Source: Ancylobacter polymorphus (lineage in GTDB: Bacteria; Pseudomonadota; Alphaproteobacteria; Rhizobiales; Xanthobacteraceae). Taken from it: a DNA stretch of 64,000 bases. The DNA lies in NCBI RefSeq assembly GCF_022836935.1, contig NZ_CP083239.1:3548001-3612000 (forward strand). The letters run 5' to 3'. The notes beneath the pieces are model-generated. The model was not told the origin of the DNA, made no database searches, and worked only from the letters and a program-made list of their open reading frames with translations. This document shows, piece by piece, positions 1 through 8,889 of the stretch. The number at the start of each line of letters is the position of its first letter. Within the stretch, counting starts at the first letter, position 1. The position numbers were made by a program, and so were the translations under genes.

Positions 1-414
1 CGCACCATCCAGATCGGCATTCGGGGCGGCGCGGAATTCCTGTGGGAGTTCTCCTATGAGAGCGGCATGACCGTGATCCATGCCGAGGAGGTCACCGGCC
101 TCGGCGTGCCTGCCATCGTGGCGAAGGCCAAGGAAGTGCTGGGCGACGGGCCGGTCTATGTCTCCTTCGATGTCGACAGCCTCGACCCCGCCTTCGCCCC
201 CGGCACCGGCACGCCGGAAATCGGGGGTCTCACCTCGCGCGAGGTGCTGGAACTGCTGCGCGGGCTGAACGGGCTCGACGTGATCGGCGGCGATGTGGTG
301 GAAGTGGCCCCGCAATATGACGCCACCTCCAACACCGCTCATGCGGCGGCGCAGGTGCTGTTCGAGATCTTCTGCCTGGCGGTGACGGCACACAAGGCGC
401 GGAAGGGCTCCTGA
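1..414 (+). CDS. speB: Agmatinase / ureohydrolase, C-terminal part (5' end outside window)
   Basis: Frame 1 is open from the first base to a TGA at 412-414, giving about 137 codons of a family that usually has 310-350 residues; the N-terminal half lies outside the window. The visible part contains the arginase/agmatinase signature SFDVDSLDPAFAPGTGTPE, whose aspartates bind the catalytic Mn pair, followed by GGDVVEVAPQYD, typical of agmatinases rather than arginases. Enzymes of this family release urea from agmatine (giving putrescine) or a related guanidino compound in the cytoplasm; the exact substrate cannot be read from a fragment. The stop codon overlaps the start of the next gene (TGATG), so translation is probably coupled to the nitrilase-family hydrolase. 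Confidence 0.85.
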   Translation, partial: RTIQIGIRGGAEFLWEFSYESGMTVIHAEEVTGLGVPAIVAKAKEVLGDGPVYVSFDVDSLDPAFAPGTGTPEIGGLTSREVLELLRGLNGLDVIGGDVVEVAPQYDATSNTAHAAAQVLFEIFCLAVTAHKARKGS

Positions 415-1208
415 TGCGCCTCGCTCTCTGGCAGACGGCGGGCGATCCCGGCAACGAGCCCGCCGCCAATCTCGACCGGCTGGACGCGGCGGCGGCAAAG
501 GCGGCGGAAGGCGGTGCCGATCTGCTGCTGGCGCCGGAAATGTTCCTCACCGGCTACAATATCGGCCGCGAGGCGGCTTTGGCGAAGGCGGAGCCGGCGG
601 AGGGCCCCAGCGCCCGCCGCGCCGCCGACATCGCCCGCGCGCACGGGATTGGCCTCTGCTACGGCTATCCCGAGCGCGGCGATGGCGGGGCGATCTATAA
701 TTCCTGCCTGCTACTGGCCAAGGACGGCACGCGCCTGCTCAATTTCCGCAAGACGCATCTGTTCGGCGATCTCGACCGGGCGATGTTCGCGCCCGGCGAG
801 GGCACGGCGGAACTGGCCCGCTTCGAGGGCTACGGCGTCGGCATGCTCATCTGCTACGACGTGGAGTTCCCCGAGGCGGTGCGGGCGCTGGCGCTGGCGG
901 GCGCCGACCTCGTTCTGGTGCCGACCGCCAACATGAAGCCCTATGACGCGGTCTCGCTCTATGTCGTGCCGGCCCGCGCCTTCGAGAACGAGCTGTACGT
1001 CGCCTACGCCAATCGCTGCGGCGTCGAGGGCGAACTCGACTATATGGGCCTGAGCTGCGTCGGCGATCCCATGGGCGGAAATCTGGTGCTGGCGGGCGAT
1101 GGCGAGGAACTCATCTTCGCCGATCTCGATCCGGCCCGACTGCGAGAGGCCCGCCGTCTCAGCACGCATCTCGGCGACCGGCGGCCGGAGGTCTACGGGC
1201 GTCTCTAG
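414..1208 (+). CDS. Carbon-nitrogen hydrolase (nitrilase superfamily amidase)
   Basis: A 264-residue cytoplasmic hydrolase, normal length for this superfamily. The Glu-Lys-Cys triad is visible: E42 in LLLAPEMF, K113 in FRKTHLFGD and C147 in GMLICYDVEFPEA. The family attacks amide, carbamoyl or nitrile C-N bonds through a Cys thioester. The start is the ATG at 414 that overlaps the upstream agmatinase stop; the pairing suggests work in the same guanidino/polyamine route, for example on an amide or N-carbamoyl intermediate, but this is inference from context. A general omega-amidase is the main alternative. A strong stem-loop follows the stop. Confidence 0.8.
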   Translation: MRLALWQTAGDPGNEPAANLDRLDAAAAKAAEGGADLLLAPEMFLTGYNIGREAALAKAEPAEGPSARRAADIARAHGIGLCYGYPERGDGGAIYNSCLLLAKDGTRLLNFRKTHLFGDLDRAMFAPGEGTAELARFEGYGVGMLICYDVEFPEAVRALALAGADLVLVPTANMKPYDAVSLYVVPARAFENELYVAYANRCGVEGELDYMGLSCVGDPMGGNLVLAGDGEELIFADLDPARLREARRLSTHLGDRRPEVYGRL

Positions 1209-1225
1209 TCACTCCTCAAAACGAC

Positions 1226-1260
1226 GGCTCCCGGAGCGGCCTTTCGGCCGTCCGGGAGCC
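1226..1260. terminator. Rho-independent-type stem-loop between convergent genes
   Basis: A 15-bp stem (ggctcccgga...tccgggagcc, with one bulged base) closes around a CTTTC loop, 18 bp after the nitrilase-family stop and 22 bp before the end of the convergent transporter gene. The symmetry suits termination from both sides; the T-tract is weak. Confidence 0.7.
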
Positions 1261-1281
1261 CCCTATTGCGTAGAGCTGCGC

Positions 1282-2589
1282 TCAGTGCGCCGGCTGCTCG
1301 CGGCCGACCGTGGCCGGCGCCGCTTCCGCCTCCACCGCGCTGCGGGCGATCAGCCGCGCGCGCAGCGGCTTCAGCACGAACAGGGCGAGCAGAGCGGCGA
1401 CGGCGTTGAGCCCGACCGCGATGGCAAACACCGCGTACCAGCCATAGATCGAGGCGACGACGCTGGCGAGCGGCACCAGCAGCGCCGCCGTGCCCTTGGC
1501 GGTGTAGAGCATGCCGGCATTGGTGGCGGCGAACTTCGAACCGAACGTGTCGCCGCAGGTCGCCGGGAACAGCGAGTAGATCTCGCCAAACACGCCGAAG
1601 AAGCAGGCGGTGGCCAGCACGAACACAAGCGGGTTCGAGCCGTGAAACACCATCACCAGCAGCATCACCGCCGCGGTGCCGAAGGCGATGAACATCGTGT
1701 TCTCACGGCCGATGCGGTCGGAGACATAGCCGAAGACCGGGCGGCCGAAGCCGTCGAAGATGCGGTCGAGCGAAATGGCGAGCGTCAGCGCGGCAGCGGA
1801 GAGGCCGAAGATGCTGACCGGCGTATCGGCGACGCCGAGATCATGCGCGATCGGGCCGATCTGCGCCGCCGCCATCAGGCCACCGGACGCGACCATGACG
1901 AACATGAGATAGAGCAGCCAGAACACCGGCTTGCCGAGCGTCTGCGACGGCGGATAGTCGACCTTGCTCTGCGGGATGCGCAGCGCCTTCTTCGGCGCGG
2001 CGATCTTGAACGACGGCGGGTAGAGGAACTGGGCCGCGATCAGCACGATCAGCCCCTGGCCGAGGCCAAACCAGAAGAACGCGGTCTGGTAGCCATGCGC
2101 AGCGATGGTGTTGGCGATCGGCACCACGGTCAGCGCCGCGCCGGCGCCGAAGCCGGCGGCGGTGGCACCGGCGGCAAGACCGCGCCGGTAGGGGAACCAC
2201 TTCAGCGCATTGCCGACGCAGGTGCCATAGACCGAGCCCGCACCGATGCCGCCGCACACGGCACCGACATAGAGCATGGTGAGCGAGCCGGCATAGGAAT
2301 TGATGACCCAGGCCAGCGCGATCATGACCGCGCCGAAGCTCAGCACCACGCGCGGGCCGTAGCGGTCGACGAACCAGGCCTCGACCGGCACCAGCCAGGT
2401 CTCGGTGAGAACGAACAGCGTGAACGCGGTCTGGATCGCCGCGCGGCCCCATCCATGCGCCTGGTCGATCGGGTCGACGAACAGGGTCCAGCCATATTGA
2501 AGATTGGCGATCATCGCCATGCAGAGAATGCCGCAGCCGAGCTGGAACCAGGGTTCCCAGGGGCGGACCGCCGTCGTCTTGGTGTCCAT
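1282..2589 (-). CDS. oxlT: Oxalate/formate antiporter family MFS transporter
   Basis: A 435-residue protein with about 12 hydrophobic segments in the inner membrane. N-terminal features match the OFA branch of the major facilitator superfamily: FQLGCGILCMAMIANLQYGW in TM1, the WFVDRYGPRVVLSFG loop after TM2 and GIGAGSVYGTCVGNALKWFP. OFA proteins exchange oxalate for formate or carry similar small carboxylates. The ATG at 2587-2589 is preceded on the minus strand by gaggagac, a good ribosome binding site. The gene stands alone, with a long upstream intergenic region and the convergent stem-loop downstream. Oxalate is the family expectation; formate, pyruvate or another carboxylate is possible, as no oxalate-degrading enzyme is in view. 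Confidence 0.8.
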   Translation of the reverse strand: MDTKTTAVRPWEPWFQLGCGILCMAMIANLQYGWTLFVDPIDQAHGWGRAAIQTAFTLFVLTETWLVPVEAWFVDRYGPRVVLSFGAVMIALAWVINSYAGSLTMLYVGAVCGGIGAGSVYGTCVGNALKWFPYRRGLAAGATAAGFGAGAALTVVPIANTIAAHGYQTAFFWFGLGQGLIVLIAAQFLYPPSFKIAAPKKALRIPQSKVDYPPSQTLGKPVFWLLYLMFVMVASGGLMAAAQIGPIAHDLGVADTPVSIFGLSAAALTLAISLDRIFDGFGRPVFGYVSDRIGRENTMFIAFGTAAVMLLVMVFHGSNPLVFVLATACFFGVFGEIYSLFPATCGDTFGSKFAATNAGMLYTAKGTAALLVPLASVVASIYGWYAVFAIAVGLNAVAALLALFVLKPLRARLIARSAVEAEAAPATVGREQPAH

Positions 2590-3233
2590 TGACGTCTCCT
2601 CAACCTGATGAATGCCGCGCAGCTCTTCGCGGCTGCTTCAAATCCGCCGGACCTGTCGAAGCGCGGCAATCGTCGCTTTCCCAAGGGAAAGGATCGACGC
2701 GCCGTTCCAAGAAAAATGACCGGAACGAGACTATCGAGCGCCGTCCCGTGACCCAGCGTAAACAACCAATGCCCATGCCGGACGGTGTCACAAGATTGAT
2801 ACGATAGATATCATCAATATTTACGGATTCAACATGAAATATACCAACGTATAATGACGTAACGCCAATTGCTTTAGTCTTGCCGTTTGCGTCAACTATG
2901 ACCTTTAGCGAAAAAGACGAGCCAAGATGTTGGCTCTCTTTGTCACGGCAGCAGATGTTGAGACGGAGCGCGGCAAGGACGTGACGAGCGCCCTGCCCTA
3001 GCGTCTCGACGCACCACGCGGCTCTCTGTTCGGTCGAAGCTCTTTAGACGGCGGGGGACATGCAGCTCGCGAGCCGGCGATCCGCTACGGACGCCGCAGA
3101 GGAAGCGGGCCGCGCGCGCCGTGACCGGGCAACCCGCGCGTTCATCTCACGGAACCGGGAGGCCGGTCGCCGCGTTCTGTTACCGCTCGTCGGTCGGCTC
3201 ATCGCCGGCCGGCGCAGGCCCACGGGGAAAACC
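2590..3233. other. Non-coding region upstream of oxlT with AT-rich segment and small hairpin
   Basis: 644 bp without a convincing gene. Bases about 2790-2880 are clearly AT-richer than the surroundings and include TTGAT (2796-2800) facing ATCAA (2813-2817) around a GATATC core, a candidate regulator site for the divergently read oxlT. A GAGCCAA/TTGGCTC stem-loop at 2919-2936 is followed by TCTTTGT and could end a short transcript coming from this AT-rich segment. No tRNA or conserved RNA was recognised. Confidence 0.35.
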
Positions 3234-3377
3234 ATGAACCGAACTGTCCTGACCGTCGCCGTCGTCGTGCTTGCCTGCGTGGCCGGCTTCTTCGCCTACC
3301 GCGCTTATGAGCGCGACCAGAATTCGCTGCAGATCGAAGTCGGTCCGCAGGGCGTGAAGGTCGACCCGCCGGGCTGA
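3234..3377 (+). CDS. Small single-span membrane protein
   Basis: A 47-codon ORF beginning MNRTVLTVAVVVLACVAGFF, one hydrophobic segment from residue 4 to about 22, then a short polar tail ending VKVDPPG. The ATG at 3234 has GGGGAAAA just upstream and a stem-loop terminator follows the stop by 18 bp, which together argue for a real transcription unit. The longer in-frame extension back to 3060 is Arg-rich and has no such support, so the short start is preferred. The segment may be a signal anchor or a cleaved signal peptide. No family was recognised and no function is assigned. Confidence 0.6.
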   Translation: MNRTVLTVAVVVLACVAGFFAYRAYERDQNSLQIEVGPQGVKVDPPG

Positions 3378-3395
3378 ACGCGCTCCTCCGCCTGC

Positions 3396-3432
3396 GGGGC
3401 GCCTGGTATGTCTGCCGGCGCCCCGGCTGTTT
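3396..3432 (+). terminator. Stem-loop terminator after the small membrane protein
   Basis: GGGGCGCC (3396-3403) pairs perfectly with GGCGCCCC (3417-3424) around a 13-nt loop and is followed by GGCTGTTTT. It separates the small membrane protein gene from the MHS transporter. Confidence 0.65.
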
Positions 3433-3584
3433 TCCCGGCCCGACGCTCTGGACCATTTCGGCTTTGGCCGCGTTTTCTTCACGCAAACCGGTATCCACTT
3501 CGCTCGAAAACGCTCTAAAAGCGCCTCCGATATCCCCCAGCCGCGCTGCCTCTTGCGCTTCACGCTGCCGTTCGGAGTGCCGTC

Positions 3585-4934
3585 ATGTCGTCCACCCTTG
3601 CCGCCGGGTCCGCCGGCGCGGTCGCCAATCCCCGCTCGCGCGTCATTCTCGCGAGCCTGATCGGCACCACCATCGAATTCTATGATTTCTACGTCTACGC
3701 CACGGCGGCGGTGCTGGTGTTTCCGCACCTGTTCTTCCCGCCCGGCAATGAGACCACGGCTCTGCTTGCGTCGTTCGCCATCTTCGGTGCTGCCATGGTG
3801 GCGCGGCCGCTGGGGGCGATCTTCTTCGGTCATCTCGGCGACAAGCGCGGGCGCAAGGTGACGCTGGTCGGCGCCCTGCTCACCATGGGCATCGCCACCT
3901 TTCTCATCGGCCTGCTGCCCACCTTCCACCAGGTCGGCTGGTTCGCCCCGGCGCTGCTGGTGGTGATGCGCCTCGCCCAGGGCTTCGCCATAGGCGGCGA
4001 ATGGAGCGGCGCGGCGCTGGTGGCGACGGAGAACGCCCCGCCCGGCAAGCGCGCGGTCTATGGCACCTTCCCGCAGCTCGGCGCGCCGCTGGGGTTCATC
4101 CTGGCCAACGGCCTGTTCCTCATCATCGCCGCGCTGTTGCCTTCGGAAGACCCGACGCGCCCGTCCGATGCCTTCCTCGAATGGGGCTGGCGTATCCCCT
4201 TCCTGTTCTCCATCGTCATGGTGGCGGTCGGCCTGTGGGTGCGCCTGCACCTCGTGGAAAGCACGGCGTTCAAGAAGACGGTGTCGGACGGCAAGGTGCA
4301 CAAGCTGCCGCTCGCCTCGGTGTTCCGCACGCATTTCCGCCAGCTGGTGCTCGGCACCTTCTACATGCTGGCAACCTATGTGCTGTTCTACCTGATGACC
4401 ACCTTTTCGCTGAGCTATGGCCGCGCGGGCACCGGCGCCGCCCTGCCCGGCCTTGGCTATGACTACACCACCTTCGTGCTGATGATGATCATCGGCGTGG
4501 TGTTCTTCGGCGTCTTCACCATGGTCTCCGGCCCGTGGGCCGACCGCTGGGGCCGCCGCCGCACGCTGATCGGGGTGACGCTGGCGATCATGGCGTTCGG
4601 CCTTCTCTGGGTACCGATGCTCGCCGGCGGCACCTTCGGGGTCATGGCCTGGCTCATCCTCGGCTTCAGCCTGATGGGCATGACCTTCGGCCCGATGGGC
4701 GCGCTGCTGCCGGAACTGTTCCCGGCCAATGTGCGCTACACCGGCTCGGGCATCGCCTACAACGTCTCCTCCATCCTCGGCGCGGCGGTGGCGCCCTTCA
4801 TCGCCGTGGCGCTGTGGGCGTGGGGCGGTGGCAGCCCGTTCTGGGTCGGCGTCTATCTCACCGCCATGGCGAGCCTCACTTTGCTTGCGCTGCTGCTCGG
4901 CAAGGAGACGCGCGACGTGGACATCGAGGCCTGA
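3585..4934 (+). CDS. MHS-family MFS transporter (metabolite:H+ symporter)
   Basis: A 449-residue inner-membrane protein of about 12 TM segments. Diagnostic stretches of the metabolite:H+ symporter group (ShiA/ProP/KgtP relatives) are IGTTIEFYDFYVY in TM1, HLGDKRGRKVTL after TM2, RLAQGFAIGGEWSGAALVA around TM4 and FGPMGALLPELFPANVRYTG in the C-terminal half. Members import shikimate, 2-oxoglutarate, citrate, betaine or similar solutes with protons; the substrate cannot be assigned here. The chosen ATG lies behind GGAG (ttcggagtgccgtc). Nothing else appears to share its transcript: it follows a terminator and precedes the zinc-GTPase operator. Confidence 0.8.
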   Translation: MSSTLAAGSAGAVANPRSRVILASLIGTTIEFYDFYVYATAAVLVFPHLFFPPGNETTALLASFAIFGAAMVARPLGAIFFGHLGDKRGRKVTLVGALLTMGIATFLIGLLPTFHQVGWFAPALLVVMRLAQGFAIGGEWSGAALVATENAPPGKRAVYGTFPQLGAPLGFILANGLFLIIAALLPSEDPTRPSDAFLEWGWRIPFLFSIVMVAVGLWVRLHLVESTAFKKTVSDGKVHKLPLASVFRTHFRQLVLGTFYMLATYVLFYLMTTFSLSYGRAGTGAALPGLGYDYTTFVLMMIIGVVFFGVFTMVSGPWADRWGRRRTLIGVTLAIMAFGLLWVPMLAGGTFGVMAWLILGFSLMGMTFGPMGALLPELFPANVRYTGSGIAYNVSSILGAAVAPFIAVALWAWGGGSPFWVGVYLTAMASLTLLALLLGKETRDVDIEA

Positions 4935-4963
4935 CCGCCCGACCCGGAGGCTTGCATCGGCGC

Positions 4964-5007
4964 GCTCCACATGCAAATGATACATTGTATCACTTTGCAT
5001 GTGGAGC
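4964..5007. promoter_or_regulatory. 44-bp near-perfect palindrome, Zur-box-like, overlapping the zigA ribosome binding site
   Basis: The arms GCTCCACATGCAAA and TTTGCATGTGGAGC are perfect, and the centre TGATACA-T-TGTATCA is itself a perfect palindrome, with one extra base in the right half. The centre resembles the alphaproteobacterial Zur operator (an ATGnTATA-type palindrome). The right arm contains the GGAG used by the downstream start at 5014, so in RNA the hairpin would bury the ribosome binding site. DNA operator, RNA switch or both are possible. Confidence 0.6.
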
Positions 5008-5013
5008 TTCGCC

Positions 5014-6228
<1,215 letters not shown>

Positions 6229-6252
6229 GCCACCCGCAGCGCCCGCTTTCGC

Positions 6253-6618
6253 TCAGGCGCGGCCCGCCAGCAGGCCCTGCATCGAGCGGGCAATGTCGGC
6301 GGGGCGATAGGGCTTGGCGAAGAACAGGCTTCCCTCGGGCATATCCGCCGCAGCGGCGATCCGGTTGCCGGAGGTGACGATGATCTGCACAGGCGGCCAG
6401 CGTTTGCGCACGGCGGCGGAGAGTTTCAGCCCGTCCATGCTGCCGGGCATGTCGATATCGGTGAACACCAGCCGGATGGCGGGGATGGCTTCCAGAATCG
6501 CCAGGGCCTGATCGGCACTGGCGGCCTCATGCACTTCGAAGCCATTTTCGGCGAGATAGTCCGCAATGTCGAAGCGCACCAGCGGCTCGTCTTCCACCAC
6601 CAGCACTGCGATTGGCAT
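6253..6618 (-). CDS. Single-domain response regulator (CheY-like receiver)
   Basis: A 121-residue receiver with no output domain. The phosphorylation machinery is intact: D10-E11 in VVEDEP, the phospho-acceptor D54 in FTDIDMPG, T82 in IIVTSGN and K102 in FAKPYRP. The pattern FTDIDMPGSMDGLKLA is common in rhizobial single-domain regulators that act in phosphorelays or stress signalling. The reading frame can be extended upstream to 6711, but the start at 6618 begins exactly at the first beta strand, so it is used. No partner kinase is encoded in the window. Convergent with zigA. Confidence 0.8.
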   Translation of the reverse strand: MPIAVLVVEDEPLVRFDIADYLAENGFEVHEAASADQALAILEAIPAIRLVFTDIDMPGSMDGLKLSAAVRKRWPPVQIIVTSGNRIAAAADMPEGSLFFAKPYRPADIARSMQGLLAGRA

Positions 6619-6927
6619 CGTCAAAAACCCCCGGCATTGCCCACGGCAAAATGCCATGGCGAGCGGCAACGCGGCATGTCGAAGAATGATCCCGTTTTTG
6701 CCGTGCCACATTTTCGTGACGCACGACGGCGGATCGGCCGAGACTGACGATCACGTCGCGTTCTTGCCGCTTGTCGCGCGGGGCGGGAAGGGTTTATGAA
6801 GTCGCCTTCAATGCCGCGCCCCGTGGGGTCGCGTCTCTCCTCGCCCCCGTCATCCCATGACAGGCGACCGCGCCGGTTCTCACGAACCGCCCAACCAGCA
6901 GCCTCGCTGCATGTGATCGGACACGAA

Positions 6928-7200
6928 TTGCAGGTCCTCGTTCGCGACAACAATGTCGAACAAGCTATGCGCGTTCTCAAGAAGAAGATGCAGCGCGAAG
7001 GCATCTTCCGCGAGATGAAGGCGCGCCGCTCCTATGAGAAGCCCTCCGAGCGCCGCGTGCGCGAAGATGCCGAAGCGGTTCGCCGCAGCAAGAAGGCCGC
7101 GCGCAAGCAGGCCATCCGCGAAGGGCTCATCGCCGCCCCGAAGAAGAAGCCGATGGTCGGCCGTGGCGCCCCCCGCCCTGCCGCTCCGGTGGCCGAATAA
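6928..7200 (+). CDS. rpsU: 30S ribosomal protein S21 (non-ATG start)
   Basis: Ninety residues, highly basic: [20 protein letters not shown], then [20 protein letters not shown], the classic S21 core, with an Ala/Pro/Lys-rich C-terminal extension. S21 sits on the 30S platform near the anti-Shine-Dalgarno and helps initiation. The family begins at MQVLVRDNN, which here requires the TTG at 6928, preceded by GGA; a GTG at 6913 adds five residues and is the alternative. No ATG fits: the upstream in-frame ATG at 6796 would add 44 unrelated residues. The next gene is cspA; in Sinorhizobium meliloti cspA and rpsU homologues belong to one cold-shock operon, so shared control is likely. Confidence 0.85.
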   Translation: MQVLVRDNNVEQAMRVLKKKMQREGIFREMKARRSYEKPSERRVREDAEAVRRSKKAARKQAIREGLIAAPKKKPMVGRGAPRPAAPVAE

Positions 7201-7384
7201 AAATAAATTTGTCAGGGGTTGTGAGATTTCCGCAACCCCGGTACGATTAGATATCGATCTTGGACGTTGAACTTTGTTTTGCGCAGCTTTGCGCCGTAGC
7301 GAACTTCCTCTCAAATCGATGTCAACCTGATGCGCGCGTCCCGACGCGCCATCAAATCTCTATGTCGACTGAAAGGATTTAGTC
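7201..7384 (+). promoter_or_regulatory. Leader region of the cold-shock gene with a stem-loop
   Basis: 184 bp between rpsU and cspA. GGGGTTG (7215-7221) pairs with CAACCCC (7233-7239) right after the rpsU stop; without a T-tract it may be an attenuator or processing hairpin. The rest is a long, unusually U-rich leader, as expected for cold-inducible csp mRNAs whose untranslated leaders change structure with temperature. This role is inferred from the family. Confidence 0.4.
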
Positions 7385-7594
7385 ATGGCGACAGGTACTG
7401 TGAAGTGGTTCAACGGCCAGAAGGGCTTTGGTTTCATTCAGCCGGACAACGGCGGCCCGGATGTGTTCGTTCACATCTCGGCGGTTGAGCGCGCGGGCAT
7501 GATGGGCCTCAATGAGGGCCAGAAGATCTCCTACGAGCTCGAGACCGACCGCCGCAGCGGCAAGAGCTCGGCCGGCAGCCTCAAGGCTGCGTGA
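7385..7594 (+). CDS. cspA: Cold shock protein, CspA family
   Basis: A 69-residue single cold-shock (OB-fold) domain. RNP1 is KGFGFI at residues 13-18 and RNP2 is VFVHI at 27-31; the start MATGTVKWFN is canonical. The protein binds single-stranded RNA/DNA and melts mRNA structure. The ATG follows GAAAGGA. A strong terminator lies 60 bp after the stop. The name cspA marks the family only; constitutive paralogues look the same. Confidence 0.9.
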   Translation: MATGTVKWFNGQKGFGFIQPDNGGPDVFVHISAVERAGMMGLNEGQKISYELETDRRSGKSSAGSLKAA

Positions 7595-7656
7595 CGAGAC
7601 TGCTTCCGGTCAGTGACCACGGATGTACTGGCGCGGACCGTTGAGGCAGAAGTGGG

Positions 7657-7681
7657 AAGGCCGGGGAGACCCGGCCTTTTT
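7657..7681 (+). terminator. Rho-independent terminator of cspA
   Basis: A perfect 9-bp stem, AAGGCCGGG (7657-7665) with CCCGGCCTT (7670-7678), a GAGA tetraloop and a run of five T (7677-7681). It excludes the upstream GTG start of the next ORF. Confidence 0.85.
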
Positions 7682-7705
7682 CGCGTTTACAAGGGGAAGT
7701 CGCGC

Positions 7706-7930
7706 ATGGCGAGAAAAGCACCGGAAACACCCTTCGTGCCCAAGCTCTCGCAATCCGAGAGCAAGGCCGAAACGGTGTCGCGCATCGCCATGTCGATGAT
7801 CGAAAGCGACACGGTGACCCGAGACGCCAAGATCGCCCGCCTGCGCGAGGCGCGCCTCGCCCGGGAAGCCGCGGACAGCGCCGCAGCGCCCGCCCCCACC
7901 AAGCCCGCCCGCCGCACCGTCAAGCGCTAG
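7706..7930 (+). CDS. Small basic Ala/Lys/Arg-rich protein, unknown
   Basis: A 74-residue protein beginning MARKAPETPFVPKLSQSESK, with a helical, charged middle and a C-terminal APAPTKPARRTVKR tail like those of nucleic-acid-binding basic proteins. The ATG at 7706 has AAGGGGAAG just upstream; an in-frame GTG at 7613 is rejected because the cspA terminator lies between. Seventeen bases separate it from the next small gene. No family recognised. Confidence 0.6.
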   Translation: MARKAPETPFVPKLSQSESKAETVSRIAMSMIESDTVTRDAKIARLREARLAREAADSAAAPAPTKPARRTVKR

Positions 7931-7947
7931 CCTGCCCGAAAGCCGCC

Positions 7948-8148
7948 ATGCCCGATTCCCTTGCCACCAAGCTCAAGACCCTGCGCAACCGCCTGCTGAC
8001 CGAGCAGCGCGACCTCATCACCCGCGCCGCCGAAATCGACGCCCTGCCCTCCGACAAGACGCTGCAGAAGATCGCCACCCTTGAGGTCGCCATCGGTGCC
8101 GTCGAATCGCTGCTGGACGAGCAGACCGGGACTCCCGCCGCGAAATAG
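7948..8148 (+). CDS. Small helical (coiled-coil-like) protein, unknown
   Basis: A 66-residue soluble protein, MPDSLATKLKTLRNRLLTEQ onward, with leucines spaced for one long amphipathic helix and a second helix in KTLQKIATLEVAIGAVESLL. It follows the basic protein gene closely and ends 14 bp before the convergent TetR gene. The coding character and the absence of a better frame support it; function unknown. Confidence 0.55.
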   Translation: MPDSLATKLKTLRNRLLTEQRDLITRAAEIDALPSDKTLQKIATLEVAIGAVESLLDEQTGTPAAK

Positions 8149-8162
8149 GCCGCACGCACGGC

Positions 8163-8756
8163 TCAGCCCGCCGCTCGCAGCCCCTCGGCGAGGCAGCGAA
8201 ACGCCGCGAGCGCCTTCGGCAGAGCCTGCGCCGGCGCCGGGCTCGCCGCCGTCCACAGCGCCGCATTCAGCGCCACCCCGTTGAGCAGGCACGCCGCCGC
8301 CTCCGGGTCCACCGGCTTCAGCACACCTTCGGCCACCAGCATCTCCACCGTCCGCCGCGTCGTGGCGAGGCAGGCGTTCTGGCTCGGCCATTGCGAGGGA
8401 TCGCCAAGCACGGCGGGCCCATCGAGCAGCACGATGCGCTGTACCTCCGGCTCCAGCGCCATTTCGATATAGGCCGCGCCCTCGGCCAGCAGGCCTTCCC
8501 AGGGCGAGGGCTGGCGGGCGGCGAGGGCCTGGGCCCGCGCGGCCATCTCGCTGTCGATCTGCTGCACCACGGCTGCCAGCAGGCCGCGCTTGTCGCCGAA
8601 ATTGTGATAGAGCGCGCCGCGCGTCAGCCCGGCGGCGGCGGTGAGCTCATCCATCGAGGCTTCGGCATAGCCCTGTTCAGCGAAGGCCTTGCGCGCCGCG
8701 GCGATCAGCTTGGCGCGCGTCGCTTCCATCTTCTCCGCCCGCCGTCCCACGGCCAT
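8163..8756 (-). CDS. TetR/AcrR-family transcriptional repressor
   Basis: A 197-residue regulator. The N-terminal TetR DNA-binding domain (about residues 9-60) reads RAKLIAAARKAFAEQGYAEA, then TRGALYHNFGDKRGLLAAVV, the standard helix-turn-helix with YHNFGDK; the C-terminal ligand domain has the TetR_C pattern of small AcrR-like members. The start at 8756 is preceded by GAGGGGGAGGG and by the promoter region; the longer frame to 8891 would run through the operators. It is divergent from the RidA gene, and two tandem palindromes between them are the likely autoregulatory sites. Confidence 0.85.
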   Translation of the reverse strand: MAVGRRAEKMEATRAKLIAAARKAFAEQGYAEASMDELTAAAGLTRGALYHNFGDKRGLLAAVVQQIDSEMAARAQALAARQPSPWEGLLAEGAAYIEMALEPEVQRIVLLDGPAVLGDPSQWPSQNACLATTRRTVEMLVAEGVLKPVDPEAAACLLNGVALNAALWTAASPAPAQALPKALAAFRCLAEGLRAAG

Positions 8757-8792
8757 TGCACGCCCTCCCCCTCGCCGCATCACCAGCGTTGA

Positions 8793-8832
8793 CATACGTC
8801 GCGTATGCGATAATTTCACATACGAACCGTAT
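8793..8832. promoter_or_regulatory. Two tandem TetR-type operators
   Basis: CATACG-TCG-CGTATG (8793-8807) and ATACG-AAC-CGTAT (8820-8832) are two perfect palindromes of the same half-site, both preceded by ACATACG context, with centres 26 bp apart. They fill the short region between the TetR gene and the RidA gene, so they most likely control both. Confidence 0.7.
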
Positions 8833-8889
8833 ATCAATTCATCCCGCGCCGGGAAATCCCCCGCGCGGGCGGTAGGACAGGAAAGACTC

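Noticed and set aside
1099..2592. 497-codon plus-strand ORF opposite oxlT
   Set aside because: Antisense of a transporter with clear TM segments and family motifs; also runs through the terminator.
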